Assembly: GCF_003122085.1 (NCBI RefSeq)
Contig: NZ_QEXV01000005.1
Location: 1 to 64,000, forward strand
Reading direction: 5' to 3'
DNA from: Marinicauda salina
GTDB taxonomy: Bacteria; Pseudomonadota; Alphaproteobacteria; Caulobacterales; Maricaulaceae
DNA length: 64,000 bases
Made by a program: the position numbers and the translations under genes. The notes beneath the pieces were generated by a model. It was given only the letters and a program-made list of their open reading frames with translations. It was not told the DNA's origin and made no database searches. Positions 41,761 to 49,937 of this stretch are shown here, one piece after another. Position 1 is the stretch's first letter; the number at the start of each line of letters is the position of its first letter.

Positions 41761-43008
41761 GTGCGGCTTTCATCGCCCGATCCGAAACGGCCGTCGCTTT
41801 CGACGGCGGAGCTCGTCGCCATGGTCGGCGGGCTGATGATGCTCAACGCCTTCTCCATCGACATCATGCTGCCCGCCCTGCCCGACATCGCGCAGGATTT
41901 CGACCAGCCCGGCAACGCGCGCCAGCTGGTGATCACCGCCTACGTGTTCGGGTTCGGAATCGCCCAGCTCGTCTTCGGCCCGGTCGCCGACGCCATCGGG
42001 CGCAGGCGCACGCTCATGCTCTCGCTGGCGGGCTACGCCGCCGCGACCGGGCTGTGCATCGCCGCGCCGGGCTTCGAGTGGCTGCTGGCCGCCCGCGCCC
42101 TGCAGGGCGCCGTCGTCGCGGCCAGCCGCGTGGTGGCGATGGCGGTGATCCGCGACCTCGTCTCCGGCCGGCGCATGGCCGAGATCATGAGCTTCGCCAT
42201 GACGGTGTTCATGGCCGCGCCGATCTTCGCGCCCACGATCGGCCAGGGCATCCTGTTCGTCGGCGGCTGGCAGTACATCTTCGCCTTCCTGCTGGTCGCC
42301 TCGGGCGGGCTGTTCGCGTGGATGCAGATCCGCCTGCCCGAGACGCTGCCCGAGGACGCGCGCATCCCGTTCAATGTCCGCGCGGCGACGCGCAATTACG
42401 TGCTCGCCGCCAGGAGCCGCGTCACGGTCGGCTACATGGCCGCCGGCGGGCTCATCTTCGGCTCGCTGTTCGCCTTCCTGGCCTCTTCCGAGCAGGTGAT
42501 CGGCGGGCTCTACGGGCTCGAGGCCTGGTTCGGGCCGCTGTTCGCAGGCGTCGCGATCGGGCTCGCCCTGGCCAACATCGTCAACGCCCGCCTCGTCGGC
42601 CGGCTCGGCATGCGGCGGCTGTCGCACACCGCGCTCGTCCTCTTCATCGCGATCAACTCGGTCCACGCCCTGCTGTCGTTCTCCGGACCGCTGCCCTTCT
42701 GGGCCTATTACGCGCTCACCTGCGCGGCGATGATGCTGTTCGCGATGATCGGGGCGAACTTCTCCGCGCTCGTGATGGAGCCCGCCGGCGAGCGCGCGGG
42801 CACGACCGCGGCGCTGTACGGCGCGACGACCTCGCTGGTGGGCTCGGTGCTGGGCTCGGCGATCGGACAGACCTATGACGGCTCGGTCACGCCGCTGGTG
42901 GCCGGCATGGCGCTGCTGGGCGCGATCGCGCTGATGATCGTCGTCATCACCGAGCGCGGCCGGCTCTACGCCCTGCCCGGCGTCCATGAGGAAGAGCCCG
43001 CCGAATAG
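41761..43008 (+). CDS. Bcr/CflA-type MFS multidrug transporter
   Basis: 415 aa from a GTG start preceded by GGGGG 6 nt upstream; in-frame upstream sequence runs through the family B repeat and is unlikely to be coding. Twelve membrane helices. Motifs: MLNAFSIDIMLPALPDIA in helix 1, FGPVADAIGRRRTLM (MFS motif A), and ALQGAVVAASRVVAMAVIRD in helix 5. Bcr/CflA proteins expel drugs such as bicyclomycin or chloramphenicol with proton exchange; the substrate here is unknown. Confidence 0.85.
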   Translation: MRLSSPDPKRPSLSTAELVAMVGGLMMLNAFSIDIMLPALPDIAQDFDQPGNARQLVITAYVFGFGIAQLVFGPVADAIGRRRTLMLSLAGYAAATGLCIAAPGFEWLLAARALQGAVVAASRVVAMAVIRDLVSGRRMAEIMSFAMTVFMAAPIFAPTIGQGILFVGGWQYIFAFLLVASGGLFAWMQIRLPETLPEDARIPFNVRAATRNYVLAARSRVTVGYMAAGGLIFGSLFAFLASSEQVIGGLYGLEAWFGPLFAGVAIGLALANIVNARLVGRLGMRRLSHTALVLFIAINSVHALLSFSGPLPFWAYYALTCAAMMLFAMIGANFSALVMEPAGERAGTTAALYGATTSLVGSVLGSAIGQTYDGSVTPLVAGMALLGAIALMIVVITERGRLYALPGVHEEEPAE

Positions 43009-43014
43009 GGGGCT

Positions 43015-43908
43015 CTAGAATTCCTCCGTCGTCAGACTTTCCTCGGTGAACGCCCCGTCGAGGCGCCAGCCCGCGCCCTCGCCCTGCGCGAGCGTTTCGG
43101 CGAGCCAGGGCAGCGCGGCGAGCAGGTCGGCCTCGAGCGTGAAGGGCGGATTGATCACCACCACGCCCGCCCCGGCGAGCCCGTCGCCGACGTCGAGATC
43201 GCGGACCCACAGATCGGCGCGCAATATCTTCTCCGGGGCGAAGCCCTGCTCGGCGATCAGCCATTCGGCGAGCCCGACGTCGAAGCGCTCGGCGGCCCAG
43301 ATATCGGTGAGCGGGCGCCAGAAAACGTACGTTCCCGTCGGCCATTTCGGGATCGCGGCGGCGGCGGCTTCGGCCATCCAGGCCATCTCGTCGGGATCGG
43401 CGAAGCCCGGATCGACGAGGACCAGGCCGCGCTTCTCCTTCGGCGGGACCAGCGCGGCGATCGCCTTGAAGCCGTCGCGCGTCTCGACCTTGACCCGGCG
43501 GTCCTTCGCATACCGGGCGTCGAGCGCGGCGGCCGCGTCTTCATCGGTTTCGCACAGATGCAGCCGATCGGTATCGCGCATGAGATGCGCGGCGATCGCC
43601 GGCGAGCCGGGATAGATCGCGAGACCGCCGTCCGGATCGGCCGCGCGCACCGCGTCCAGCCAGGCCGCCAGCACACGCTCCACATCCTCCGGTCGCTCGG
43701 CGTCGAGGACACGTCTGACCCCGTCGACCCATTCCGGCCGCGGCGGGGCGGCCGCCGGGGCGAGCTCGTAGACCCCGCGCCCGGCGTGCGTGTCGATCAC
43801 CGCACACGGCTTGTCCTTCTTCCTCAGGTGCTGAAGGCACTGGGCGAGGACGACATGCTTGAGCACGTCGGCGAAGTTTCCCGCATGGTCGGCGTGGCGA
43901 TAGGTCAT
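43015..43908 (-). CDS. rlmJ: RlmJ-like 23S rRNA adenine-N6 methyltransferase with altered motif IV
   Basis: 297 aa. YRHADHAGNFADVLKHVVLA is the diagnostic N-terminus; IDTHAGRGVYEL, IYPGSPAIAAHLMRD, GTYVFWRPL and VVVINPPFTLEADLLAALPW also fit RlmJ, which methylates A2030 of 23S rRNA. In E. coli motif IV reads LIDPPYE; here it is LVDPGFADPDE, so the second Pro is Gly and the aromatic is Phe. The rest of the fold is intact. Start at MTYRHADHAG. Convergent with the MFS gene, 6 bp apart. Confidence 0.88.
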   Translation of the reverse strand: MTYRHADHAGNFADVLKHVVLAQCLQHLRKKDKPCAVIDTHAGRGVYELAPAAAPPRPEWVDGVRRVLDAERPEDVERVLAAWLDAVRAADPDGGLAIYPGSPAIAAHLMRDTDRLHLCETDEDAAAALDARYAKDRRVKVETRDGFKAIAALVPPKEKRGLVLVDPGFADPDEMAWMAEAAAAAIPKWPTGTYVFWRPLTDIWAAERFDVGLAEWLIAEQGFAPEKILRADLWVRDLDVGDGLAGAGVVVINPPFTLEADLLAALPWLAETLAQGEGAGWRLDGAFTEESLTTEEF

Positions 43909-43952
43909 GGCCCGCGATTTACCGCCTCGGCGCCGGCGCGGCCAGAGCCGGC

Positions 43953-44171
43953 TCAGCGATCCGCATCCGGGGCGCCGCGGGCGAGCCCTCCGTGCGGCTC
44001 GACCGGCGGGCGCTCGCTCACCTCGAAGCGCGCGCGCTGCATGTGGCGGACGAGATCGCCAGCGGCCGCCCGACAGGCGTCGAGCGATTTCAATTCCTTG
44101 CGCCAGGGCGACCGCCACAGCGCGTAGGCCAGCGCCTCGCGCAGCGCGCGTTCCGTGTCCGCTTCCGTCAT
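43953..44171 (-). CDS. Possible small hypothetical protein
   Basis: 72 aa from MTEADTERALREAL. Helical, with alternating charge and an aromatic segment YALWRSPWRKELKSLDACRA, then LVRHMQRARFEVSERP. No strong ribosome site. Its codon pattern and its position 44 bp upstream of rlmJ on the same strand suggest it is real, and similar short proteins occur beside unrelated genes in this class. Confidence is limited. Confidence 0.45.
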   Translation of the reverse strand: MTEADTERALREALAYALWRSPWRKELKSLDACRAAAGDLVRHMQRARFEVSERPPVEPHGGLARGAPDADR

Positions 44172-44418
44172 GGAACGTATGATGAACACAGGCGCGCGGC
44201 CGACGCCAGCGTCACGGCGCCGCAGCCGGGCGAATCTTGCAGCAGTTTAATGCGCGCGGGCTTCAGCCCCCGGGCGGGGCGGCGTAAGGTGCCGCGCGAC
44301 AGAGCCGGGGGAGGCTGACGGCGACTCCGACCAGACGACGCGACTCACCGCGCCGATCCGTTTCGGCCGGCCCGCCGCGCCCCGGCGACAGCGAATGCAC
44401 CGCAAGGAGACAGTACGC

Positions 44419-45936
44419 ATGCTCAGATCGATCGCCGCCGCCTTCGCCGCGGCCATGCTGGCCGGCGCGCCGCTCGCCGCGCAGGAGGACGCCGGAAACG
44501 GCGCCGAGGAGACGCGCGAGCCGCGCGAATGGACCAATCGCGGCCAGGTCGAGACCCGCGAGGGCCGCATCCGCTACACGGTCCGCGCCGGCGAGACCTT
44601 CCTGCGCGACGAGGACGGCAACCCGACGGCCTCGATCTTCACCACGACCTACACGCGCGACGGCGTCGACGACCCCGCCGAGCGTCCGGTCGCCTTCGTG
44701 TTCAACGGCGGGCCGGGCTCGGCCTCGCTGTGGCTGCACATGGGCGTCGTCGGCCCGCGCCGGCTGGTCCTGCCCTCCGAGCCGCCGGGCGACGACGGCG
44801 CGGCGCCGTTCGACGTGCGCGACAATCCCGAGAGCCTGATCGGGATCGCCGACCTGGTCTTCATCGATCCCGTCGGCACCGGCTGGAGCCGGGCGCTGGG
44901 CGAGACCGATCCGGCCGAGGAATTCTGGGGCGTCGACGAGGACGCCGAGTCCATCGCCGAATTCATCCGCATCTGGCTCACCGAGAACCGCCGCTGGGCC
45001 TCCCCGAAATACCTGATCGGCGAGAGCTACGGCACGACGCGCATCGGCGCGCTGATGCGCCAGCTCGAAGCGGGCTGGAACGATGTCGCGATCAACGGCG
45101 TCGTGCTGGTCTCGGTCGTGCTCGACTTCAAGCTCGACCACACCGCGCCGGGCAATGACGTGGGCTATGTCGGCCTGATGCCGAGCTACGCCGCGACGGC
45201 CTGGTATCACGAGAAGGTCGATCGCTCGGCCTGGGGCGGCGACTACGACGCCTTCCTGGAGGACGCGCGCGACTTCGCCACCGACGAGTACATGCCCGCC
45301 CTGCTGCGCGGCCAGGACATCGATCCCGATCGCCGCGACGCGGTGATCGCGCGGCTGGCCGAGTTCACCGGCCTGTCGGAGACCTATATCCGCCGCGCCA
45401 ACATGCGCGTGAGCCTGTCGAACTTCCGCACCGAACTGCTGCGCGACGAGGGCCTCTCGGTCGGCCGCTTCGACGGCCGCTTCACCGGGGTCGAGCCCGA
45501 CGCGGTCTCCGACAGCCCCGAGGGCGATCCCTCCGGCTACGGCATCGACGGCGGCTACACCGCGGCCATGCTCGACCACTTCACCCGCGAGATCGGCGTC
45601 GACATCACCGAGCCCTACACCACGCTCGGCGGCGTGCGCGAGTGGAACTGGGACGCCGGCCCGGCCGGCGGCGACAACTCCTACGTCAACGTCTCGATCT
45701 GGCTCGAGCGCGCGATGCGCCAGAACGCCGAGCTGCGCGTGCTGGCGACCAACGGCATCTACGACATGGCGACGCCCTTCTTCGCCACGGAGATGACGTT
45801 CAACCGGCCCGGCTACGACCCCGACCGGGTGAATCTCACCTACTACCCGGCCGGCCACATGATGTACTTGCACCAGCCCTCGATCGAGCAGCTGGCCCAG
45901 GACATCCGCGACTTCGTCGCCGAGGGCGAGCGCTAG
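44419..45936 (+). CDS. S10-type serine carboxypeptidase, secreted
   Basis: 505 aa. A signal peptide MLRSIAAAFAAAMLAGAPLA precedes EDAGNG. The alpha/beta hydrolase core shows FVFNGGPGSASLWLHMGVVG (oxyanion loop), nucleophile Ser203 in LIGESYGTTR, catalytic Asp in NGIYDMATP and His in YYPAGHMMYL. Members are peptidase S10-like periplasmic enzymes of uncertain substrates, sometimes annotated as septum formation inhibitor-like. AAGGAGA about 11 nt upstream sets the start; an ATG eight codons earlier lacks a site. Confidence 0.9.
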   Translation: MLRSIAAAFAAAMLAGAPLAAQEDAGNGAEETREPREWTNRGQVETREGRIRYTVRAGETFLRDEDGNPTASIFTTTYTRDGVDDPAERPVAFVFNGGPGSASLWLHMGVVGPRRLVLPSEPPGDDGAAPFDVRDNPESLIGIADLVFIDPVGTGWSRALGETDPAEEFWGVDEDAESIAEFIRIWLTENRRWASPKYLIGESYGTTRIGALMRQLEAGWNDVAINGVVLVSVVLDFKLDHTAPGNDVGYVGLMPSYAATAWYHEKVDRSAWGGDYDAFLEDARDFATDEYMPALLRGQDIDPDRRDAVIARLAEFTGLSETYIRRANMRVSLSNFRTELLRDEGLSVGRFDGRFTGVEPDAVSDSPEGDPSGYGIDGGYTAAMLDHFTREIGVDITEPYTTLGGVREWNWDAGPAGGDNSYVNVSIWLERAMRQNAELRVLATNGIYDMATPFFATEMTFNRPGYDPDRVNLTYYPAGHMMYLHQPSIEQLAQDIRDFVAEGER

Positions 45937-45956
45937 GCGCGCCGGCGCATCCGTCC

Positions 45957-46050
45957 GTCATTCCCGAAGCCGAAGGCTGTCGGGAACCCAGAGAGCGCAG
46001 GACGCCGTTCAGTCCTCTCTGGGTTCCCGCCTTCGCGGGAATGACGAAGG
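45957..46050. repeat. Palindromic repeat, family E (single unit)
   Basis: Left arm TCATTCCCGAAGCCGAAGGC with GGGAACCCAGAGAG and right arm CTCTCTGGGTTCCCGCCTTC with GCGGGAATGACG are inverted around a short centre. This is the canonical single-copy version of the array units at 7.2-7.9 kb. Confidence 0.85.
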
Positions 46051-46075
46051 AAGGCGGATCGAGCCTGGCTCCAAT

Positions 46076-46282
46076 CCCTCTCCCCCTGAAAGGGGGAGAG
46101 GTCAGGTGAGGGGGTCGTCGGCGATGCCCCGCCCCATGGCTGAAAACCGCGCCTCCTCCCCTCATCTTACTTCTCCCCTCAGGGAGGGGAGAAGGGACGT
46201 CGGGGTCGAGCATCATCCCGAACAGTCGAGCCTGGCTCCAATTCCTCTCCCCCTTGAAGGGGGAGAGGTCAGGTGAGGGGGT
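46076..46282. repeat. Repeat cluster C-D-C
   Basis: Family C palindrome (46076-46114), family D (CATCTTACTTCTCCCCTCAG with AGGGAGGGGAGAAGGGACGT, 46152-46210) and a second family C (46243-46282). The first and last share GGAGAGGTCAGGTGAGGGGG. With the preceding family E unit they fill the 429-bp spacer before the methyltransferase gene. A D and a C element recur right after that gene. Confidence 0.85.
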
Positions 46283-46365
46283 CGTCAGCGCTTAAGCGCG
46301 CGCCGATTTCCCTTTTCGACCGCCCCGGCGCATAGTCCGCGCGCCGCCGGAAGGGAGACGCGCGG

Positions 46366-47208
46366 ATGACCCGCATCGCCGATTTCATGGCCGGGCGCTC
46401 GACCGCCGAGGTCTACGAGGCCCGTCTCGCCCCGGGCGTGTTCGCGCCGTGGGCCGAGCGTCTCACTACCGAAGCGCCAGAGGGCGCGGCCTGTCTCGAC
46501 ATCGCCTGCGGCACCGGCGTGGTGGCCCGCGCGATCGCCCGCCGCGATCCGTCCGGCGCGGAGATCGCGGGAACCGACGTCGCCGAACCGATGATCGCCG
46601 AGGCGACGCGGCTGGCCGCCGCCGAAGGGCTCGCCGACCGCATCGCCTACCACGCCGCGCCGGCCGACGCCCTGCCCTATGACGACGACGCCTTCGACGC
46701 GGCCTTCATCCAGCAGGGCCTGCAATTCTTCCCCGACAAGCCGGCCGCGCTGGCCGAGGCGCGCCGGGTGCTCAAGCCCGGCGGACGGCTCGTCGCCGCG
46801 GTCTGGACGGCCGTCGACGGCGCGCCGGTCTATGCCGCCTGGGAGGCCGCCGTCGCCGACCGGCTCGGCGCGGACCTGACGCCGCTCAAGCCGTTCTCTC
46901 TGGGCGACGCCGATGCGCTGCGAACGCTCGTCGAGGATGCGGGCTTCGCGGTGCGATCGCTGGAGCGGGAAAGCCTCATGACGCGCCTGCCGGATCTCGA
47001 GACCCTGCCGCTGTTCGACATCCGCTTTCTCGCCCGGCCGGACGCCGACGGAACGCTGACGCCGATCGTCGATCCCGACGATCCCGCCAGCGACGCCGTG
47101 GTCGCCGGGCTGATCGAGGCGTTCGCGGCCCGCCTCGGCGATCATCTCCGGGCCGACGGGACGCTCGTCGCGCCGATGGCGGCGCACGTGGTGACGGCGG
47201 AGGCGTGA
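46366..47208 (+). CDS. SAM-dependent methyltransferase (UbiE/Methyltransf_11 type)
   Basis: 280 aa. Motif I is CLDIACGTGVVARAIARRD, motif II GTDVAEPMIAEATRLA, and motif III/IV DDDAFDAAFIQQGLQFFPD with VLKPGGRLVAAVWTAV. The N-terminal STAEVYEARLAPGVFAPWAE is common in small-molecule methyltransferases. Substrate unknown. Repeats of families C and D lie on both sides, which could mark a past insertion or exchange of this gene. Confidence 0.85.
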   Translation: MTRIADFMAGRSTAEVYEARLAPGVFAPWAERLTTEAPEGAACLDIACGTGVVARAIARRDPSGAEIAGTDVAEPMIAEATRLAAAEGLADRIAYHAAPADALPYDDDAFDAAFIQQGLQFFPDKPAALAEARRVLKPGGRLVAAVWTAVDGAPVYAAWEAAVADRLGADLTPLKPFSLGDADALRTLVEDAGFAVRSLERESLMTRLPDLETLPLFDIRFLARPDADGTLTPIVDPDDPASDAVVAGLIEAFAARLGDHLRADGTLVAPMAAHVVTAEA

Positions 47209-47235
47209 AGCCGACGGTTCGGCGATCGCGGCGCG

Positions 47236-47402
47236 CCCTCCCCTCATCTTACTTCTCCCCTCAAGGAGGGGAGAAGGGACGTCAGGGTCGCGATTTATTC
47301 TTCAACGTCGACGCCGGACGCAAATGCCCAAAGCTTCCACCCCGCATCGCCATAGCGCCCCCTCTCCCCCTTTCGAGGGGGAGAGGGTCGGGGTGAGGGG
47401 GT
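47236..47402. repeat. Family D and family C palindromes after the methyltransferase gene
   Basis: CTTACTTCTCCCCTCAAGGA with GGGGAGAAGGGACGTCAGGG (47236-47291) and CCCCTCTCCCCCTTTCGAGG with GGGAGAGGGTCGGGGTGAGG (47359-47402). The D copy matches the one upstream of the gene almost base for base. Confidence 0.85.
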
Positions 47403-47420
47403 GAGCGGCGCCCCCCGCCC

Positions 47421-48077
47421 CTACTTCGCCTGTCGCGTCCGGTCGACGCCCCAGGCCGCGAGCGTGAGGATCAGGAACACCGCCGTCGTCGACAGCCCGA
47501 CCATGACGCGGCCGCCCTCGGGCGGGTTGGTCAGGTGAAAGCCCTCGAACAGGCCGAGCAGCGCGACCAGCCCCCATGGCGTCCAGCGCCCGAGCGGCGT
47601 CTTCGGCCGGGTCGCGGCGAGATAGAGCGCGAAGCCCGCCAGCAGCACGACGACCTCGAGCCCGAGCGCGGCGGGATAGTTGTTCCACAGCCCGAAGCCG
47701 ACCTTCGGCCCGCCCGGCCAGAGCGGCAGGTCCGGGACGTGGACGATCAGGTCCAGAAGCCAGTGCGAGAACGAGGCGAGCCCCATAACGACCGCCCCGG
47801 CGATCCGGTCGGCGCGGGCGAAGACCGCGTAGACCGCCCCGATCGCGACCGCCCAGGCCAGCGCGGCGAGGAGCGAGTGGGTCCAGGGCATGTGATAGAG
47901 GTCGAACGGGCTCATCGCGGTGAAGCCCGGCTCGACGCGCACGCGCTCGATCCCGAGCGCGACGAATATTCCCCAGGCGACGTCGACGATCTGCACCGAC
48001 AGGAACAGCGCCCAGAGCGGCACGGTTTTCACGAAGCGCGGCCCGGCGAAGGCGGGCCCGTAATGGCCGATGAACAT
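47421..48077 (-). CDS. Membrane protein of the YdjM/metal-dependent hydrolase-like group
   Basis: 218 aa with about six membrane helices. MFIGHYGPAFAGPRF at the start, PLWALFLSVQIVDVAWGIF, YHMPWTHSLLAALAW and SHWLLDLIVHVPDLPLWPGG contain the His/Asp cluster typical of membrane-bound YdjM-like proteins. A metal-dependent hydrolase activity is assumed for the family but not proven. Start chosen where the conserved GHYGPAFA occurs. It precedes no partner and lies 26 bp downstream of apt on the same strand. Confidence 0.8.
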   Translation of the reverse strand: MFIGHYGPAFAGPRFVKTVPLWALFLSVQIVDVAWGIFVALGIERVRVEPGFTAMSPFDLYHMPWTHSLLAALAWAVAIGAVYAVFARADRIAGAVVMGLASFSHWLLDLIVHVPDLPLWPGGPKVGFGLWNNYPAALGLEVVVLLAGFALYLAATRPKTPLGRWTPWGLVALLGLFEGFHLTNPPEGGRVMVGLSTTAVFLILTLAAWGVDRTRQAK

Positions 48078-48103
48078 GGGGCTGTCCCTCCTCTCGCGCC
48101 GGT

Positions 48104-48634
48104 TCAGTCTCCCTCGAACGCGACGAGGCTCGCAACCTTGACCCCGAGCGCCTCGATCCGCTTCGCCCCGCCGAGATCGGGCAGGTCGACGACGAAGGAG
48201 CAACCGACGACGTCGGCGCCGGCCCGGCGCAGGAGCTGGATCGCGGCCTCGGCGGTGCCGCCGGTGGCGACGAGATCGTCGACGACGAGGACCTTCTCGC
48301 CGGGCGTCACCGCGTCGGCGTGGATCTCGACGGCGTCGGTCCCGTATTCGAGCTCGTAGGATTGGGAGAGCGTTTCGGCGGGCAGCTTGCCGGTCTTCCT
48401 GACCGGCAGGAATCCGACCGAGAGCTGGTGGGCGACGGCCCCGCCGAGGATGAAGCCGCGGGCTTCAATGCCGGCGACCTTGTCGATCTTGGACCCGGCG
48501 TGGGGAAACACCATGGCGTCGACGGCGGCCCGGAACGCGGAGGCGTCGCCGAGCAGGGTCGTGACGTCGCGGAACATGATCCCGGGCTTGGGATAGTCCG
48601 GGATGGTCCGGATGGCGTCCCTGATATGATTCAT
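48104..48634 (-). CDS. apt: Adenine phosphoribosyltransferase
   Basis: 176 aa. [36 protein letters not shown] and the PRPP-binding [20 protein letters not shown] are diagnostic. It converts adenine and PRPP to AMP. GGGGAG lies 9 nt before the ATG ([10 protein letters not shown]). With mtnP 2 kb upstream on the same strand it recycles adenine from methylthioadenosine. Confidence 0.96.
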   Translation of the reverse strand: MNHIRDAIRTIPDYPKPGIMFRDVTTLLGDASAFRAAVDAMVFPHAGSKIDKVAGIEARGFILGGAVAHQLSVGFLPVRKTGKLPAETLSQSYELEYGTDAVEIHADAVTPGEKVLVVDDLVATGGTAEAAIQLLRRAGADVVGCSFVVDLPDLGGAKRIEALGVKVASLVAFEGD

Positions 48635-48709
48635 GAGCAAACGACTCCCCGCGCTGAAATCGCGCGGAGAGTCCAGAGGCCCGGACGCGGCGTCAAGCCG
48701 CGCAGCGCG

Positions 48710-49006
48710 TCAGGCCGCGCTGTCGCCCCCGCCGCCGGCGAAGTCCACGACCGTGTCGGTCGGGTGCGGGTCGATGCCGCCGAGCTGGGTCTTGTCCTCG
48801 TCGGCCCAGACGGCGACGACGACAGCGCGCGCGGCGTCGTTCTCGTCCTCGGTCTCCTCGAAGATGATCAGCCCGTTGGCGTCGAGATAAAAGGTATGAT
48901 CGCCGAACGCCTCGGTGAGCTGGCCAACGGCCGGCTCGTCGGACGGGATCGGATCGGCGCCCAGCTGCGCCTTGACCGTGGCGGCCTGGTCTTCAGACAG
49001 TTTCAT
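48710..49006 (-). CDS. Small acidic hypothetical protein
   Basis: 98 aa, cytoplasmic, rich in Asp/Glu. MKLSEDQAATVKAQLGADPI begins a helical stretch, then beta-like HTFYLDANGLIIFEETEDEN and AVVVAVWADEDKTQL. The C-terminus is glycine-rich (DFAGGGGDSAA). GAAGGA precedes the ATG. Reminiscent of short conserved alphaproteobacterial proteins without function. Same strand as apt, 75 bp upstream. Confidence 0.65.
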   Translation of the reverse strand: MKLSEDQAATVKAQLGADPIPSDEPAVGQLTEAFGDHTFYLDANGLIIFEETEDENDAARAVVVAVWADEDKTQLGGIDPHPTDTVVDFAGGGGDSAA

Positions 49007-49140
49007 GGCAGTCCTTCGGATTCGTGACGGTCGGCGGCGCGCCGCCGGAAAGGATGGAGCCGACCGCTCTGCGGCTTGAGACGACGCTTGCCTCGAAGGC
49101 CTAGCAGCCGTGCGCGGCGCGCGCAAAGCCTTCGCTGCGA

Positions 49141-49174
49141 AAGAGAGGGCGCCTCCGGTCTCCCGGAGACGCCC
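49141..49174 (-). terminator. Rho-independent terminator after the UrcA gene
   Basis: On the minus strand GGGCGTCTCCGG pairs with CCGGAGGCGCCC across GAGA, followed by TCTCTTT. It lies 27 bp past the UrcA-family stop codon and matches its direction. Confidence 0.7.
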
Positions 49175-49201
49175 CGTCCGTGCGAAATCGCCTCGCAGCG
49201 G

Positions 49202-49546
49202 TCAGCCGCCCGGGCGCGTCGAGACGTTGTAGCGGCGCGCCTCGCCGCCGCGCTCGCGGGCGTGAACCGCGTCGAGCTCGGGATGGCCCACGCGCGCGAC
49301 CACGGTCGAGACGACATCCTCCACGCAGGCGGCCTCCGCGGCGAAGCGATCGCAATAGCGCCGCGCCTCCTGCGTCAGGCGGCGATAGACGACGCGCGCG
49401 TCGGCGCGGCTGTCGAGATTCTCGCGCGCCACCGAGAAGGTGAAGTCGGAGGCGGCGTGCGGGCTCTGGGCTCCGGCGGCGGCGCCGGCGGACAGCGCCA
49501 GCGCGGCGCCGGCGAAACTCGCGCCGAGAAGCGTCCTGATGGTCAT
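49202..49546 (-). CDS. UrcA family secreted protein
   Basis: 114 aa. Signal peptide MTIRTLLGASFAGAALALSA ends near GAAAGA. UrcA traits: FSVARENLDSRADARVVYRR, TQEARRYCDRFAAEAACVED with the paired Cys, and ARRYNV near the end. UrcA proteins are known only as small secreted proteins in Caulobacterales and Sphingomonadales relatives. AAGGGAGA precedes the ATG. An AT-rich spacer with a Pho-box-like site lies upstream. Confidence 0.85.
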   Translation of the reverse strand: MTIRTLLGASFAGAALALSAGAAAGAQSPHAASDFTFSVARENLDSRADARVVYRRLTQEARRYCDRFAAEAACVEDVVSTVVARVGHPELDAVHARERGGEARRYNVSTRPGG

Positions 49547-49937
49547 GGTTTCGTCTCCCTTCGCCGTCGTTCTGATCACGACGGTCTGATGTTGGGATCG
49601 AACCGCTCGCCTTCGGACGCAGGCCGGGTCTCCTGCGGAGGGGTTCAGGCGGCGTCGATCCGGTTGTTGCGTTTATGACACCGGACTGTCATGAAACTGT
49701 AATCGATCCGGATGCGGAGAAAAAGCCGCAGGGTGGAAATTTCACAAACCCGCCGCAAGCAATTGTTTTCATTAAATTGATGGGCGAAATGCGCCGCGCT
49801 TCAGGACCTCGGACGGTATCGTATACATGCATTTCCCGCGCGTCGAACGGGCCCCGACCTGCGGATATCGGCTACGCGATGCGACGCCTTTTTCACAGAA
49901 TGTGGATAAATCTGATTAAGGACAAGAAATCATAGAC
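49547..49937. other. AT-rich spacer between UrcA and the trypsin-like gene
   Basis: 391 bp, clearly lower in GC than the neighbourhood from about 49660 onward. Contains the dyad ATGACA-N6-TGTCAT (49675-49692), the Pho-box-like repeat listed separately, CAATTGTTTTCATTAAATTG (about 49761-49780), GTATCGTATACATGCAT (about 49817-49833), and one exact DnaA-box sequence TGTGGATAA (49901-49909). A plus-strand frame here has no ribosome site or protein-like composition and is not called. Confidence 0.6.
49686..49703 (+). promoter_or_regulatory. Pho-box-like PhoB binding site
   Basis: CTGTCAT-GAAA-CTGTAAT is two 7-bp direct repeats separated by 4 bp, the layout of the PhoB box CTGTCAT-N4-CTGTCAT with one mismatch. 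It lies 140 bp before the UrcA start on the other strand. Its target gene is not clear, since the boxed direction points to the plus strand where no convincing gene follows. Confidence 0.5.

Noticed and set aside
49675-49935. Plus-strand 86-residue protein
   Set aside because: No ribosome site, mixed composition and overlap with a regulatory-looking dyad and Pho-box-like site; reads as chance frame.
49547-49937. Chromosomal replication origin
   Set aside because: Only one exact DnaA box and one weak partner are visible, there is no box cluster, and dnaA, parA, hemE or gidA are not adjacent. AT-richness alone is not enough.
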